Source: JACCTU01 sp963700495 (GTDB lineage Bacteria; Actinomycetota; Thermoleophilia; Gaiellales; Gaiellaceae). From it: DNA of 64,000 nt. The translations under genes and the position numbers were made by a program. Under the pieces are notes generated by a model. It saw nothing but the letters and a program-made list of their open reading frames with translations. It did not search any database and was not told where the DNA came from. Position 1 is the first letter of the stretch. The number at the start of each line of letters is the position of its first letter. This document shows, in pieces, positions 16,559 through 28,029 of the stretch. Location: positions 186,001 through 250,000 of the forward strand of contig CAVOXT010000005.1 of the NCBI GenBank assembly GCA_963700495.1, given 5' to 3'.

Positions 16559-19399
<2,841 letters not shown>

Positions 19400-19437
19400 C
19401 GGTTCCCTTGACTAGCCCCGCGCCTACGCTTCCCGCC

Positions 19438-20046
19438 GTGGAGCGGGAGTGGTGGGCACGGACGCTGCTCGTCCTGCGGCGGCCCGCCGCCGTCTTCGCT
19501 GCGCTCCGCGCGGACGACGACGACGAGCGCTCGGAGCCGTTGCTGGCGATCGTCCTGCTGGCCGGGATCGCCGCGGTCCTCGGAACGAACGCGTTTGCTC
19601 ACGCATTCGACGACTTTGAGCTCGACGGGCTGACGTTCGCGGTGGTCGCGTTCATCGCCGGCGGCATCTACGGGGTCGCCGGGTACTTCCTGCTCGGCTT
19701 CCTCGTCTACGCCGGCGCGCGTGCTGCCGGCTCGGACGGCTCGTACGGGCGGATGCGCCAGCTCGTCGGCTTCGCGGCCGTCCCGATCGCGGCCTCGCTC
19801 TTGGTCTGGCCGGTCCGGCTCGCGATCTACGGTGGGGACGTCTTCCGGAGCGGTGGGGCCGATACCGGCACCGGGAATCACGTCTTCGAGGCGCTGGAGC
19901 TCACAGCGCTCGTCTGGTCGGGGGCGCTCGTCGTCGTCGGCCTGCGCGCCTACAACCGCTGGAGCTTCGCGCGTTCGGTCCTTGCGGCGCTGCCCGTGCT
20001 TCTCCTGCCGGGGCTTGCGCTCCTGCGCGCGTACGGCCTGGCGTAG
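19438..20046 (+). CDS. Yip1-type membrane protein
   Basis: 202 aa with five hydrophobic segments (about residues 35-60, 70-105, 120-140, 155-175 and 180-200). The order LRRPAAVFAALR, then a YFLLGFLVYAGAR helix and a GRMRQLVGFAAVP loop, fits Yip1/DUF1282 membrane proteins. GTG 19438 is chosen because TACGCT lies 7 nt before it, the same arrangement as uvrB; TTG 19408 would add 10 residues. Function unknown. Confidence 0.65.
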   Translation: MEREWWARTLLVLRRPAAVFAALRADDDDERSEPLLAIVLLAGIAAVLGTNAFAHAFDDFELDGLTFAVVAFIAGGIYGVAGYFLLGFLVYAGARAAGSDGSYGRMRQLVGFAAVPIAASLLVWPVRLAIYGGDVFRSGGADTGTGNHVFEALELTALVWSGALVVVGLRAYNRWSFARSVLAALPVLLLPGLALLRAYGLA

Positions 20047-20048
20047 GG

Positions 20049-20525
20049 CTAGCCGCTCTCGACGTAGTCGGCGACGGCCGCGATCTCGGCGTCGCTGAGC
20101 CGGTCGCCGAACGGCGGCATGGCGCCGCTGCCGTTTCGCACCTGCTGCTCGATCTCTGCCTTGCTCAGGCTGGTCCCGTCCAGCGGCGGGCCGACTGTTC
20201 CGCTCGAGTTCGCGGGGCCGAACGTGTGGCAGGCGCCGCAGCCTGCTTCGGCGAAGACCGCTGCGCCGTCGACGTCCTCACCGCCCGCGGTCGTCGCCGG
20301 CTCGGTCGGCACGGTCTCCGTCGTCGCCGTCTCCGCCGGGGTCGATTCCGTCGTCGCGGCTTCGGAGCTCGTCGCGGCTGCGGCAGGCTCGTTGTCGTCG
20401 GCGGTCCCGCGGCCGATCAGGTAGCCGGCGAGGCCGGCGGCGAACGCGAGAAAGAGTGCGGTCAGGACGAGCGCCGCCTCGGCGGTGACGCTTGACCAAC
20501 GGCTTCGCTTCGGCGACGAGGCCAT
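20049..20525 (-). CDS. membrane-anchored cytochrome c
   Basis: 158 aa. An N-terminal helix (residues about 15-40) anchors it, a Thr/Glu/Ala-rich linker follows (TTESTPAETATTETVPTEP), then a class I cytochrome c domain with one haem site GCGACH at about residue 97 and a Met ligand in GAMPPFG. It likely shuttles electrons outside the cytoplasmic membrane. It lies downstream of panB on the same strand with a 28-bp gap, with no obvious functional link. Confidence 0.88.
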   Translation of the reverse strand: MASSPKRSRWSSVTAEAALVLTALFLAFAAGLAGYLIGRGTADDNEPAAAATSSEAATTESTPAETATTETVPTEPATTAGGEDVDGAAVFAEAGCGACHTFGPANSSGTVGPPLDGTSLSKAEIEQQVRNGSGAMPPFGDRLSDAEIAAVADYVESG

Positions 20526-20553
20526 CCCTCGGAAGACGATAAACGAGTCGCGC

Positions 20554-21429
20554 CTACCGCGTTGCGAAGAAGGCGTTCAGCTCCTCCTCGGGCATCGCAT
20601 AGGTGTGCTGGTCCTCGGGGAAACGACCGCTCCGAACGTCGTCGGCATAGGTCTCGAGCGCGCGGCGGATCGCGCTGCCGAGGTCCGCGTAGCGCCTGAC
20701 GAACCGCGGCGCCCGGCCCTCGTAGAGACCGAGCAGGTCGTGCCAGACCAGCACCTGGCCGTCGCACTCGCGCCCCGCGCCGATCCCGATCGTGGGGATC
20801 GCGAGCGAGCGAGTGACCTCCGCCGCGACCGCCGCAGGCACCGCCTCGAGCACGAGCGCGAAGCAGCCGGCCGCCTCGAGCTCGCGGGCATCGGCGACGA
20901 GCCTGCGTGCCTGCTCGGCCGTTCGCCCTTGCGCCTTGAAGCCGCCGAGCGCCGTCGCGGACTGGGGAGTGAGGCCGATGTGACCCATAACCGGGATTCC
21001 GGCACCGACGACTGCCCGCACCCGCGGCAACATCGGGCCGGCGCCCTCGAGCTTGACCGCGTCCGCAGCAGCCTCCTTGACGAAGCGGACGGCGTTTTCG
21101 ACCGCCGTCTCGTCGGAGACCTGGAACGACCCGAACGGCATGTCGGCAACGACGAGCGGGCGCTTCGCTCCGCGCGTGGCCGCGCGTGTCAGCATCAGCA
21201 TCTCGTCCATCGAGGCGGGCACGGTCGAGTCGTGGCCGAGCACGACCATCGCCGCGGAGTCGCCGACGAGGATCAACTCGACGCCGGCTGCCTCTGCCAG
21301 CCGGGCGCTCGGCGCGTCGTAGGCGGTCACCATCACGATCTTCTCGCCGCGACGCTTCAGCTCGGCGAGCTCGGGGAGCGGCAGCTTGCCGTGCGTCCAC
21401 GACGCATAGCGGGGTGCGGGTGTGCTCAT
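20554..21429 (-). CDS. panB: 3-methyl-2-oxobutanoate hydroxymethyltransferase
   Basis: First step of pantothenate synthesis: transfers a hydroxymethyl group from methylene-THF to ketoisovalerate. 291 aa. Family motifs are KRRGEKIVMVTAYD, ILVGDSAAMVVLGHDST, ADMPFGSFQVS, VKLEGAGPMLP and MGHIGLTPQS. Its ATG overlaps the panC stop (ATGA) and an AAGGAG sits upstream inside panC, so both are translated from one mRNA. Confidence 0.96.
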   Translation of the reverse strand: MSTPAPRYASWTHGKLPLPELAELKRRGEKIVMVTAYDAPSARLAEAAGVELILVGDSAAMVVLGHDSTVPASMDEMLMLTRAATRGAKRPLVVADMPFGSFQVSDETAVENAVRFVKEAAADAVKLEGAGPMLPRVRAVVGAGIPVMGHIGLTPQSATALGGFKAQGRTAEQARRLVADARELEAAGCFALVLEAVPAAVAAEVTRSLAIPTIGIGAGRECDGQVLVWHDLLGLYEGRAPRFVRRYADLGSAIRRALETYADDVRSGRFPEDQHTYAMPEEELNAFFATR

Positions 21430-22196
21430 TCCTCATCTCCTTCGAGAACGACGTTGTCGATCAACCGTGTCTTGCCGATGCGGACGGCCGCAGCGAGAAC
21501 GCGCGGCTCGAGATCCACGACCTCGACGTAGTCGACATCGAGATCGCGCAGACGCTCACGCGCCCTCTCCGCGTCCTTCGTCGCGAGCGCGCGGGGGAGG
21601 GAGCGAGCGCGGGCGCGCTCGCCCGGGGAGAGCAGCGCGTTTCGCGACGAAAGTGCGAGCCCGTCGCCGTCGCGAACGGTGGGCAGGACGCGGAGCTCGA
21701 GCTCGAGGTCGAGATCGCGCACCATGCGTTTGAGGACCGCGACCTGCTGTGCGTCCTTCTGGCCGAAGTACGCGAGCTGCGGGCGCACGAGGTTGAACAG
21801 CTTGAGGCAGATCGTCGCGACGGCGCGGAAGTGGCCGGGGCGGTGTACGCCCTCGAGCCGCGCGCCGAGCTCCTCCACGTCGACCCACGTCTGGAAGCCC
21901 GGTGGGTACATCTCGTCGGCGCTCGGGGTGAACAGGAGGTCGACTCCGGCTTCGGCGGCGACCAGCGCGTCGCGCTCCTCGTCGCGCGGGTAGCCGTTCA
22001 AGTCGGCGGGCTCGCCGAACTGGGCCGGGTTGACGAACAGCGAGACGACGACGAAGTCGGCCTCGGCCCGCGCAGCCGTCAGGAGCGAGATGTGGCCCTC
22101 GTGGAACGCGCCCATGGTCGGCACGAGCGCGACCGTCGAGTCGCGGTGTGCGGCGAGCGCTGCACGCAGCTCGGGGATCGTGCGGACGGTCCTCAC
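21426..22196 (-). CDS. panC: pantoate-beta-alanine ligase
   Basis: ATP-dependent condensation of pantoate and beta-alanine to pantothenate. 256 aa, slightly short. Motifs: VPTMGAFHEGHISLLTAAR (HxGH nucleotide-binding), SLFVNPAQF, FHRPGHFRAVATICLKLFNLVRP-type segment, FGQKDAQQVAVLKRMVRDL and LALSSRNALLSP. The start GTG 22196 overlaps the DUF2520 stop (GTGA), so DUF2520-panC-panB is one translationally coupled operon. Confidence 0.96.
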   Translation of the reverse strand: MRTVRTIPELRAALAAHRDSTVALVPTMGAFHEGHISLLTAARAEADFVVVSLFVNPAQFGEPADLNGYPRDEERDALVAAEAGVDLLFTPSADEMYPPGFQTWVDVEELGARLEGVHRPGHFRAVATICLKLFNLVRPQLAYFGQKDAQQVAVLKRMVRDLDLELELRVLPTVRDGDGLALSSRNALLSPGERARARSLPRALATKDAERARERLRDLDVDYVEVVDLEPRVLAAAVRIGKTRLIDNVVLEGDEE

Positions 22197-22855
22197 TTCG
22201 CCGTCGCCTCTGCGAGCACGTCGTAGAGCGGCTCGAGCTCGGGATGCGTGGCCCGGATCGCCTCGCGGTGGCGCTCGACGGTGCCCCAGTCGCCCCGCTC
22301 GATGGGGCCGGTCAGCTCGAAGTCGTTGTCGATCGTCCGGCGCATCAAGGGGACGAGCCCTTCGGGCGGGGCCCCTGCGGCGCGGACGAGCTCCGACGCG
22401 ACGCGGTGAAGGGTCACGAGGTAGCTCGATGCGATCGCGGCGCCTGCGTGGTAGAGCGGGCGGCCGGCGTCGGCCAGCTCGAACGGCTCGAGCCCGAGCG
22501 TGCGGGCGAGCCAGAAGCCGAGCTCGCGCGCCTCGGCGGTCTCGGCGGAGACGGCCGCGTACGCGCCGTCGAGCTGCTCGGCGCCGCGGCGCTTCGTGAA
22601 CGTCTGGAGCGGATGCAGTCCGAATCGCCGCTCATGCGGGTCGAGCGCGACGAGCGTCGTCGCCCCCGACGTATGGGCCAGATACGGGCCCGGCTCGACC
22701 GAGCGCGCCACGTCCGCGATCGCGGTGTCCGGAACGCAGAGCAGGACGAGCTCGGCGCCTTCCTCGCGCAGAGCGACGCCGCGCTCGCGCAGCCGAGCCG
22801 CGACCGCTGAACCGACGCGCCCTGACGCGCCGACGACGTTGACTGTCTCGATCAC
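22193..22855 (-). CDS. Rossmann-like and DUF2520 domain protein
   Basis: 220 aa. Residues 1-115 are an NAD(P)-binding Rossmann fold with VNVVGASGRVGSAVAARL; residues about 120-215 match DUF2520, which resembles the C-terminal domain of ketopantoate/hydroxyacid reductases (YHAGAAIASSYLVTLHRVA). GTG 22855 is supported by GGAG 7 nt upstream. Being the first gene before panC and panB, it is a candidate for the ketopantoate reductase step, since no PanE is present here. That is inference from context. Confidence 0.85.
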   Translation of the reverse strand: MIETVNVVGASGRVGSAVAARLRERGVALREEGAELVLLCVPDTAIADVARSVEPGPYLAHTSGATTLVALDPHERRFGLHPLQTFTKRRGAEQLDGAYAAVSAETAEARELGFWLARTLGLEPFELADAGRPLYHAGAAIASSYLVTLHRVASELVRAAGAPPEGLVPLMRRTIDNDFELTGPIERGDWGTVERHREAIRATHPELEPLYDVLAEATAK

Positions 22856-23020
22856 AAGAGCTCCAGTTCCGTGGTGGATACCGGGCCGAGGGCACAGTCT
22901 ACTCGTACCTAAGCGGATCGACTGCGATCCGTAGATTCCGCCGCAGTCGTCCGCGAGACAACGGATTCCGCCGCCTCGGTCGCGTGCGATGCTCGTGGTA
23001 GCGACAAGAGGAGATCTCGG

Positions 23021-23707
23021 ATGGTTGCGACGCCGGCTCCGTCGCCCGCCTCGGGGGGTCGTGGAATGAGTGTCCGCGATGTGACGCTCCTCCCTGACCA
23101 CTTCTCGCTGCCTGGGACGCTCGCCGTCCCGACCGATGCGGTCGGGGTCGTCGTGTTCGCGCACGGCAGCGGCAGCAGCAGGCTCAGCCCGCGGAACGTC
23201 GAGGTTGCAGCCGTGCTGCACGCGGGCCGTCTGGCGACGCTTCTGTTCGACCTGCTCACCGATGACGAGGCAGCCGACCGGCGGAACGTCTTTGACATCC
23301 CGCTCCTCGCAGGCCGGGTCGTGACCGCCGTCGAGTGGCTCGACGGGCAGCCCGAGGTCAGGCACGTCCCCGTTGGCCTGTTCGGCGCGAGCACCGGGGC
23401 CGCAGCGGCTCTCTGGGCGACTGCCGACCTGGGGCCGGCGATCGGCGCGGTCGTCTCGCGCGGTGGCCGGCCGGACCTGGCCGGCCCGCGCCTGGCGGAG
23501 GTCACTGTGCCGACGCTGCTCGTCGTCGGCGGTCGCGACGAGGCCGTCCTCGAGCTGAACCGAGACGCGCTTGCCCAACTTCGCGGTCCGGCCGCGCTCC
23601 GGGTCGTCGAAGGAGCCACCCACCTGTTCGAGGAGCCGGGGGCGCTGACGCAGGTCGCCGCGCTGGCCGCCGACTGGTTCGTCGGCCATCTCGCGCGAAC
23701 GCGATGA
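23021..23707 (+). CDS. alpha/beta hydrolase (dienelactone hydrolase-like)
   Basis: 228 aa. Shows VVVFAHGSGSSRLSPRN (oxyanion region), the nucleophile elbow GLFGASTGAAAAL (Ser in GxSxG, about residue 125), VVGGRDEAV (Asp region) and GATHLFEEPGAL (catalytic His). A GAGGAG site precedes ATG 23021 by 8 nt. The stop overlaps the ATG of rtcB (ATGA), so it is co-translated with an RNA ligase. Its substrate is unknown. Confidence 0.85.
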   Translation: MVATPAPSPASGGRGMSVRDVTLLPDHFSLPGTLAVPTDAVGVVVFAHGSGSSRLSPRNVEVAAVLHAGRLATLLFDLLTDDEAADRRNVFDIPLLAGRVVTAVEWLDGQPEVRHVPVGLFGASTGAAAALWATADLGPAIGAVVSRGGRPDLAGPRLAEVTVPTLLVVGGRDEAVLELNRDALAQLRGPAALRVVEGATHLFEEPGALTQVAALAADWFVGHLARTR

Positions 23708-25164
23708 GCGCCCCAGCGCAAGCGATCGGCGGGCCTGCTGCGGCGCTGCGTCAGGTGGACGAGACCCTGTGGGAGATCCCCGCCGACGCGCGCGAGGACA
23801 TGCGCGTACCGGCGCGCGTGTTCGCCGACCGCGTGCTGATCGAGTCGATTGCGGCCGACCGGTCGCTCTGGCAGCTCCAGAACGTCGCGACCCTGCCGGG
23901 CATCGTGGAGGCCGCCCTCGCGATGCCGGACATCCATCAGGGGTACGGTTTCCCCGTCGGCGGCGTCGCGGCGACCGAGACCCCGGACGGTGTCGTCTCC
24001 CCCGGCGGGGTCGGGTACGACATCAACTGCGGTGTCCGGCTGCTCGCCCTCCCGATCTCGGTCCGGGAGCTCGGCGGGAGGTGCGAGGCGCTCGTGCACG
24101 AGCTCTCGCGGGCAATCCCCGCAGGAGCGGGCCGCCATGGTTCGCTCCGGCTCGACGCGCCCGAGCTGGACCGGCTGCTGCGCGAGGGCCCGGCGATGCT
24201 CGTCGAGCGCGGGCTCGGCACCGAGGGCGACCTCGAGCACACCGAGTCGAACGGCTGCCTGCCCGGCGCCGACCCGGCAACGGTTTCCGATCGCGCGAAG
24301 CAGCGCGGCGCAGGGCAGGTCGGCACGATCGGCTCGGGCAACCACTTCATCGAGGTCGAGCGAGTCGAGGAGCTGTTCGACCAGGTCGCGGCGGACGCAT
24401 TCGGACTCTTCGAGGGCCAGGTGACCGTGCTCATTCACTCCGGTTCACGCGGCCTCGGCCACCAGGTCTGCACCGATCACGTCCGCGTCATGGACTCCGT
24501 CCAGCGGACGTACGGGATCGAACTGCCCGACCGGCAGCTCGCCTGTGCGCCACTCTCGTCGCCGGAGGGTCGGGCGTACCTGGGCGCGATGGCGGCGGCG
24601 GCGAACTTCGCCTGGGGGAACCGGCATGCCATGGCCCACGAGGTGCGCCGGGCGATCGGGAGGATTCTCGGTCCCACCGCTGCGGACGGCACGCGACAGG
24701 TCTACGACGTCGCGCACAACGTGGCGAAGCTCGAGCGTCACGGAGGGCGGGAGGTGTGCGTGCACCGCAAGGGCGCGACGCGCGCGTTCCCGGCCGGCTC
24801 ACCGGAGATCCCCGAGCGCTACCGCACGGTCGGCCAGCCAGTGTTCATCCCCGGGAGCATGGGAACTGCGAGCTTCGTCCTCGCCGGCGCCCCGGGCTCG
24901 ATGGAGCGGGCGTTCGGGACGACCTGCCACGGGGCCGGCCGGCGGATGAGCAGGACGGGCGCGAGGCGCCGGGTCACAGGCTCCGAGCTCAGACGCGAGC
25001 TCTCGGCGGCCGGCATCGTTGTCCGCTGCGCGTCGAACAAGGGCCTTGCCGAGGAGGCACCGTTCGCCTACAAGGACGTGGACCGCGTCGTCGAGGTGGT
25101 TGAGCGGGCGGGCCTGGCGCGCCGAGTGGCACGCCTTCGCCCACTCGGCGTCGTCAAGGGGTAG
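23704..25164 (+). CDS. rtcB: RNA-splicing ligase RtcB
   Basis: GTP- and Mn-dependent ligase joining 2',3'-cyclic phosphate or 3'-phosphate RNA ends to 5'-OH ends. 486 aa. Conserved residues seen: DIHQGYGFPVGGVAA, GVGYDINCGVRLL (metal Cys), GTIGSGNHFIEV, HSGSRGLGHQV (metal His), GSMGTASFVLAG and TCHGAGRRMSR with the guanylated His. Start ATG 23704 overlaps the hydrolase stop. Its activator archease is encoded 1.3 kb downstream on the same strand. Confidence 0.97.
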   Translation: MSAPAQAIGGPAAALRQVDETLWEIPADAREDMRVPARVFADRVLIESIAADRSLWQLQNVATLPGIVEAALAMPDIHQGYGFPVGGVAATETPDGVVSPGGVGYDINCGVRLLALPISVRELGGRCEALVHELSRAIPAGAGRHGSLRLDAPELDRLLREGPAMLVERGLGTEGDLEHTESNGCLPGADPATVSDRAKQRGAGQVGTIGSGNHFIEVERVEELFDQVAADAFGLFEGQVTVLIHSGSRGLGHQVCTDHVRVMDSVQRTYGIELPDRQLACAPLSSPEGRAYLGAMAAAANFAWGNRHAMAHEVRRAIGRILGPTAADGTRQVYDVAHNVAKLERHGGREVCVHRKGATRAFPAGSPEIPERYRTVGQPVFIPGSMGTASFVLAGAPGSMERAFGTTCHGAGRRMSRTGARRRVTGSELRRELSAAGIVVRCASNKGLAEEAPFAYKDVDRVVEVVERAGLARRVARLRPLGVVKG

Positions 25165-25181
25165 CCGGAGAGGAGGTGCCC

Positions 25182-25451
25182 ATGCGTCGAGACACGATCC
25201 TGCCGACGACCCGTCTCGGGTGGTGGGCAATCTGGCTCGGTGTCGCAAACGTCGTGCTGGTCTTGGGCTGGAGTCTCATGGGGCCGCTCGGCGCGCTGCC
25301 AGGTTTTGCCTGCGGCGTGGCCGGCGGCGTCGTTGCGTCGGTCGCGATCTCCAGGCGTCGCGAACGCGCTCTCACCGTGTTCGCCGCCGTCGCCCCACTC
25401 GTGCTCGTGTTTGTCTTCGTGCTCGCCGAGCTGATCGTCGGCCATGACTGA
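25182..25451 (+). CDS. small membrane protein (2-3 TM)
   Basis: 89 aa, unrecognised. Hydrophobic stretches at about 14-36, 38-57 and 65-86 separated by SRRRER. GGAGG lies 6 nt before ATG 25182. It starts 17 bp after rtcB and overlaps the next membrane-protein gene by 8 nt, so it belongs to the rtcB transcription unit. Confidence 0.6.
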   Translation: MRRDTILPTTRLGWWAIWLGVANVVLVLGWSLMGPLGALPGFACGVAGGVVASVAISRRRERALTVFAAVAPLVLVFVFVLAELIVGHD

Positions 25452-26232
25452 GCCGGAGATGCGGTCCGAACGCGCGACTGCGCTGAGCGGCCAGCGGCTG
25501 GTGCTCCTCGTCGTGGCAGGGCTGCTCTCCGGCGCCGCCACGCTTGCGATCGGGATCCTCCTCTTCGGCGACTTCGGATCGACCGAGGGCCGCATCCTCG
25601 CGTCGATCGCGGTGGTCGCCGGGTACGGGCTGCTCACGCTTCCGGCGGCGGCTCTCCGAGACCAACGGCGCCTGCTCGTCCTCGCCACGGGGATCGTCGC
25701 GCTGGCGATCGTGGGCGCGGCGCTCGGCATCGCCGCGATCTGGTGGCAGGACGGGCCGCCGGACGTGTTCGGGAAGACGGTCGGTACGGTGACTGGTTGC
25801 CTGGTTGCGGCGGTGCAGGTCGCCGCGCTCGCCGTGCGACGAGGCGAGCAGGATCCGACCGTTGTGCGGCGGCTGTTTGCCGCTTCGTGCGTGGCCGTCA
25901 TCGCCCTCGCGGCTATGTTCACGGCGTTGCTATGGGCAGAGGATGTCGGCGAGCGCTACATCAGGTTCTTCGGCGCACTCGTCGTCCTCGACGCACTTCT
26001 CGTCGCCTTGCAGCCGATCTTCGCGCGCGTGCGGCCGACCACGACGCTGTACCGGCTCCGGATCGTGGTTGCACCGCAAGAGACGGTCGAGCTGGCGATC
26101 GAAGCGCGCGACGCCGCGGCCGCGGCGACGCAGGCCATCCGCGCGCAGGAACGCGACGGCCGCCGCGTCCTGCTCGTCGAGTTCACCGACAGCGGCGTGC
26201 CCGGATCGAAGATGAGGGAATTCGCGGATTGA
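25444..26232 (+). CDS. multi-pass membrane protein, unknown
   Basis: 262 aa. About six hydrophobic helices occupy residues 17-200; the C-terminal 60 residues are soluble and charged (RIVVAPQETVELAIEARDAAAAATQAIRA), probably cytoplasmic. No family is recognised. It overlaps the previous gene by 8 nt and ends 197 bp before the archease gene. Confidence 0.6.
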   Translation: MTEPEMRSERATALSGQRLVLLVVAGLLSGAATLAIGILLFGDFGSTEGRILASIAVVAGYGLLTLPAAALRDQRRLLVLATGIVALAIVGAALGIAAIWWQDGPPDVFGKTVGTVTGCLVAAVQVAALAVRRGEQDPTVVRRLFAASCVAVIALAAMFTALLWAEDVGERYIRFFGALVVLDALLVALQPIFARVRPTTTLYRLRIVVAPQETVELAIEARDAAAAATQAIRAQERDGRRVLLVEFTDSGVPGSKMREFAD

Positions 26233-26429
26233 ATCGGCGCCGCGGTACGAGAGGATTCTCCCAGCGTCGAGTACGGAGTGCGAGTAGGGCGAAACTCCTC
26301 CAAGAAGCCGTAGGCAACGAAAGCTCCTCGGAGAAGTGGACGAAAGCACCACCGGCTCGACGATTTTTCGTGGTCCCGCAGCGATCGGGGTCGTACAGGT
26401 GACGCCTCGTAGAGCGCTCCCCGACTGAG
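26233..26429. other. 197-bp gap before archease, nothing recognised
   Basis: The only sizeable break inside the rtcB-to-OLD cluster. It is less GC-rich than its surroundings (several A-rich tracts such as GAAACTCCTCCAAGAAG, and TTTTTCG near 26366), has a short GAGAGGATTCTC hairpin, and no plausible ORF. No tRNA cloverleaf could be traced. It may hold a promoter for archease or a remnant of a lost gene. Confidence 0.3.
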
Positions 26430-26822
26430 ATGTATCGCTTCGTGGAGCACACCGGGGAGCTGGAGCTCGAGCTGGAGGGAAGGTCGCGCGAGGCAGTGTT
26501 CGGCGCGGCTCTGGGAGCGCTCCGTGAGTTGGTTTCGAACGGCGAGGCCGGGCCGAGCGTCGTTCGCGAGATCCACGCCGCCGCTCCGGACGACGCAGCG
26601 CTCCTCGCCGTCTGGCTCGAGGAGCTGCTCTTCCTGGTTGAGACGGAGGACCTCGTCCCGGAGGGGATCGACCTGCTCGCGGTAGCGGACGGCCGCTTTG
26701 ACGCGACAGTCCGCGGTCGGCGCGGACATCCGCGCCACCTCGTCAAGGCCGTCACCTACCACCACCTCGCGCTCACGCGCCATGGAGAGCGTTGGTACGG
26801 GCGCTGCGTCCTCGATGTCTGA
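26430..26822 (+). CDS. archease
   Basis: Small activator that speeds RtcB guanylation and turnover. 130 aa, normal length. The N-terminal YRFVEHTGELELELEGRSREAVFGAALGAL and C-terminal HLVKAVTYHHLAL...CVLDV segments match the family. The usual DHTADI metal motif reads EHTGEL here, a conservative change at a ligand position. Co-location with rtcB supports the call. It overlaps the OLD-family gene by 8 nt. Confidence 0.88.
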   Translation: MYRFVEHTGELELELEGRSREAVFGAALGALRELVSNGEAGPSVVREIHAAAPDDAALLAVWLEELLFLVETEDLVPEGIDLLAVADGRFDATVRGRRGHPRHLVKAVTYHHLALTRHGERWYGRCVLDV

Positions 26823-28029
26823 CACCGGAGCCGCCGTCGGTGTCCTTCGGGTGCGGATTGAAGGCTTCCGCTCCGCGCGGAGCGTGTCGTTCTCACCCGG
26901 CCGGATGTGTGCACTCGTCGGGGAAGCGAAAGCCGGCAAGTCGAACGTCCTCGAGGCGATCTGGAGGCTGCTCGAGCCGAGCGCGCCCGCGCTTGCGTCG
27001 AGAGACGCGTTCATCGGCGGTGACGGCCGGATCCGCATCGAGGCCAGTCTCGGCGGCGGCCAGACGATCATGCTCGAGGCGGTGCCGCCGGGAGTTCCGA
27101 CCTTGCGGGCCGAAGCAGCACCGCCGGTGCTCTTCCTCCCGGCGGCTGCGCGCAGCGGCCGGCTCGCCGCTCGGACGGCCGCGGGCGCAGGGCCCGCCTT
27201 CGAAGCCGAGGGGTTGCTTCGTCAAACGATTGCACGCGCGCGCCGGCGGCCTTCCGCGGCGGCGGGGGCCGTCGCGCTCGCATCGTGGCTCGAGAGGTGC
27301 TTGGAGCAGGAGATAGGCGGGCTGCTGCTCGTGATCGAGGAGCCGGAACTGTTCCTCCGGCCGCAGGCTCAGCGGTACCTCTACCGGCTGCTCCGCTCGT
27401 TCGCCTACGCCGGCAACCAGGTCCTCTACTCGACGCACGCACCGGCCTTCCTGAACGTGGCGCGCCTGGAGGAGCTCGCGCTCGTCGAGCATCGGGGCGC
27501 TCAGGGAACGGCGGTCGTCCAGCCGCAGCCTCTCGCACCGGACGAGAGCTTCCGCGCATTCAGCGAGTTCGACGCCGAGCGAAGTGAGCTGTTTCTCTCT
27601 CGCGCGACCCTGCTCGTCGAGGGACGTACGGAGAAGCTCGTCTTCCCGTTCGTCTTCCAGGCGCTGGGCCGTGACCACGACCGCGACGGGATCTCGATCG
27701 TCGAGTGCGGCGGTAAGCCGAACATCCCGCTGTTCGCCCGCGTCAGTGACGCGGCCGGTGTTCCGTTCGTCGTCGTGCACGATCGCGACGCCCCGGCGGG
27801 CCGTAAGCCCATCGCGGCCGAGCGTGCGGTCAACGCTGCAATCGCGGACGTCGCGCCTCCCGAGCGCGTGGTCGTCCTGACGCCCGACTTCGAAGCCGTT
27901 GCAGGACTCAAGGGTCACCGCCACAAGCCGGAGCACGCCTGGCGGAGCTTCGCGACGATCACGCGCGCACAGTTGCCGGCGCCGCTGGAGGACGCCGCGA
28001 TGCGTGTGCTCGCGCTCGCCCGCAGCTAG
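26815..28029 (+). CDS. OLD-family ATP-dependent endonuclease (AAA + TOPRIM)
   Basis: 404 aa. Walker A GEAKAGKSN is at about residue 38, an ABC-type Walker B/D-loop in LLLVIEEPELFLRPQAQRYL, and a switch His in YSTHAPAFL. From about residue 255 a TOPRIM domain shows the Glu in LLVEGRTEK and the Asp pair in VVVHDRD. This is the OLD nuclease architecture (class 1, single gene). ATG 26815 lies inside the archease end, so both are translated together. It ends convergently, overlapping the ABC gene by 4 nt. Confidence 0.88.
   Translation: MSDTGAAVGVLRVRIEGFRSARSVSFSPGRMCALVGEAKAGKSNVLEAIWRLLEPSAPALASRDAFIGGDGRIRIEASLGGGQTIMLEAVPPGVPTLRAEAAPPVLFLPAAARSGRLAARTAAGAGPAFEAEGLLRQTIARARRRPSAAAGAVALASWLERCLEQEIGGLLLVIEEPELFLRPQAQRYLYRLLRSFAYAGNQVLYSTHAPAFLNVARLEELALVEHRGAQGTAVVQPQPLAPDESFRAFSEFDAERSELFLSRATLLVEGRTEKLVFPFVFQALGRDHDRDGISIVECGGKPNIPLFARVSDAAGVPFVVVHDRDAPAGRKPIAAERAVNAAIADVAPPERVVVLTPDFEAVAGLKGHRHKPEHAWRSFATITRAQLPAPLEDAAMRVLALARS

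Noticed and set aside
26233..26429. A tRNA or small RNA gene in the gap before archease
   Set aside because: No cloverleaf, anticodon loop or terminator could be traced.
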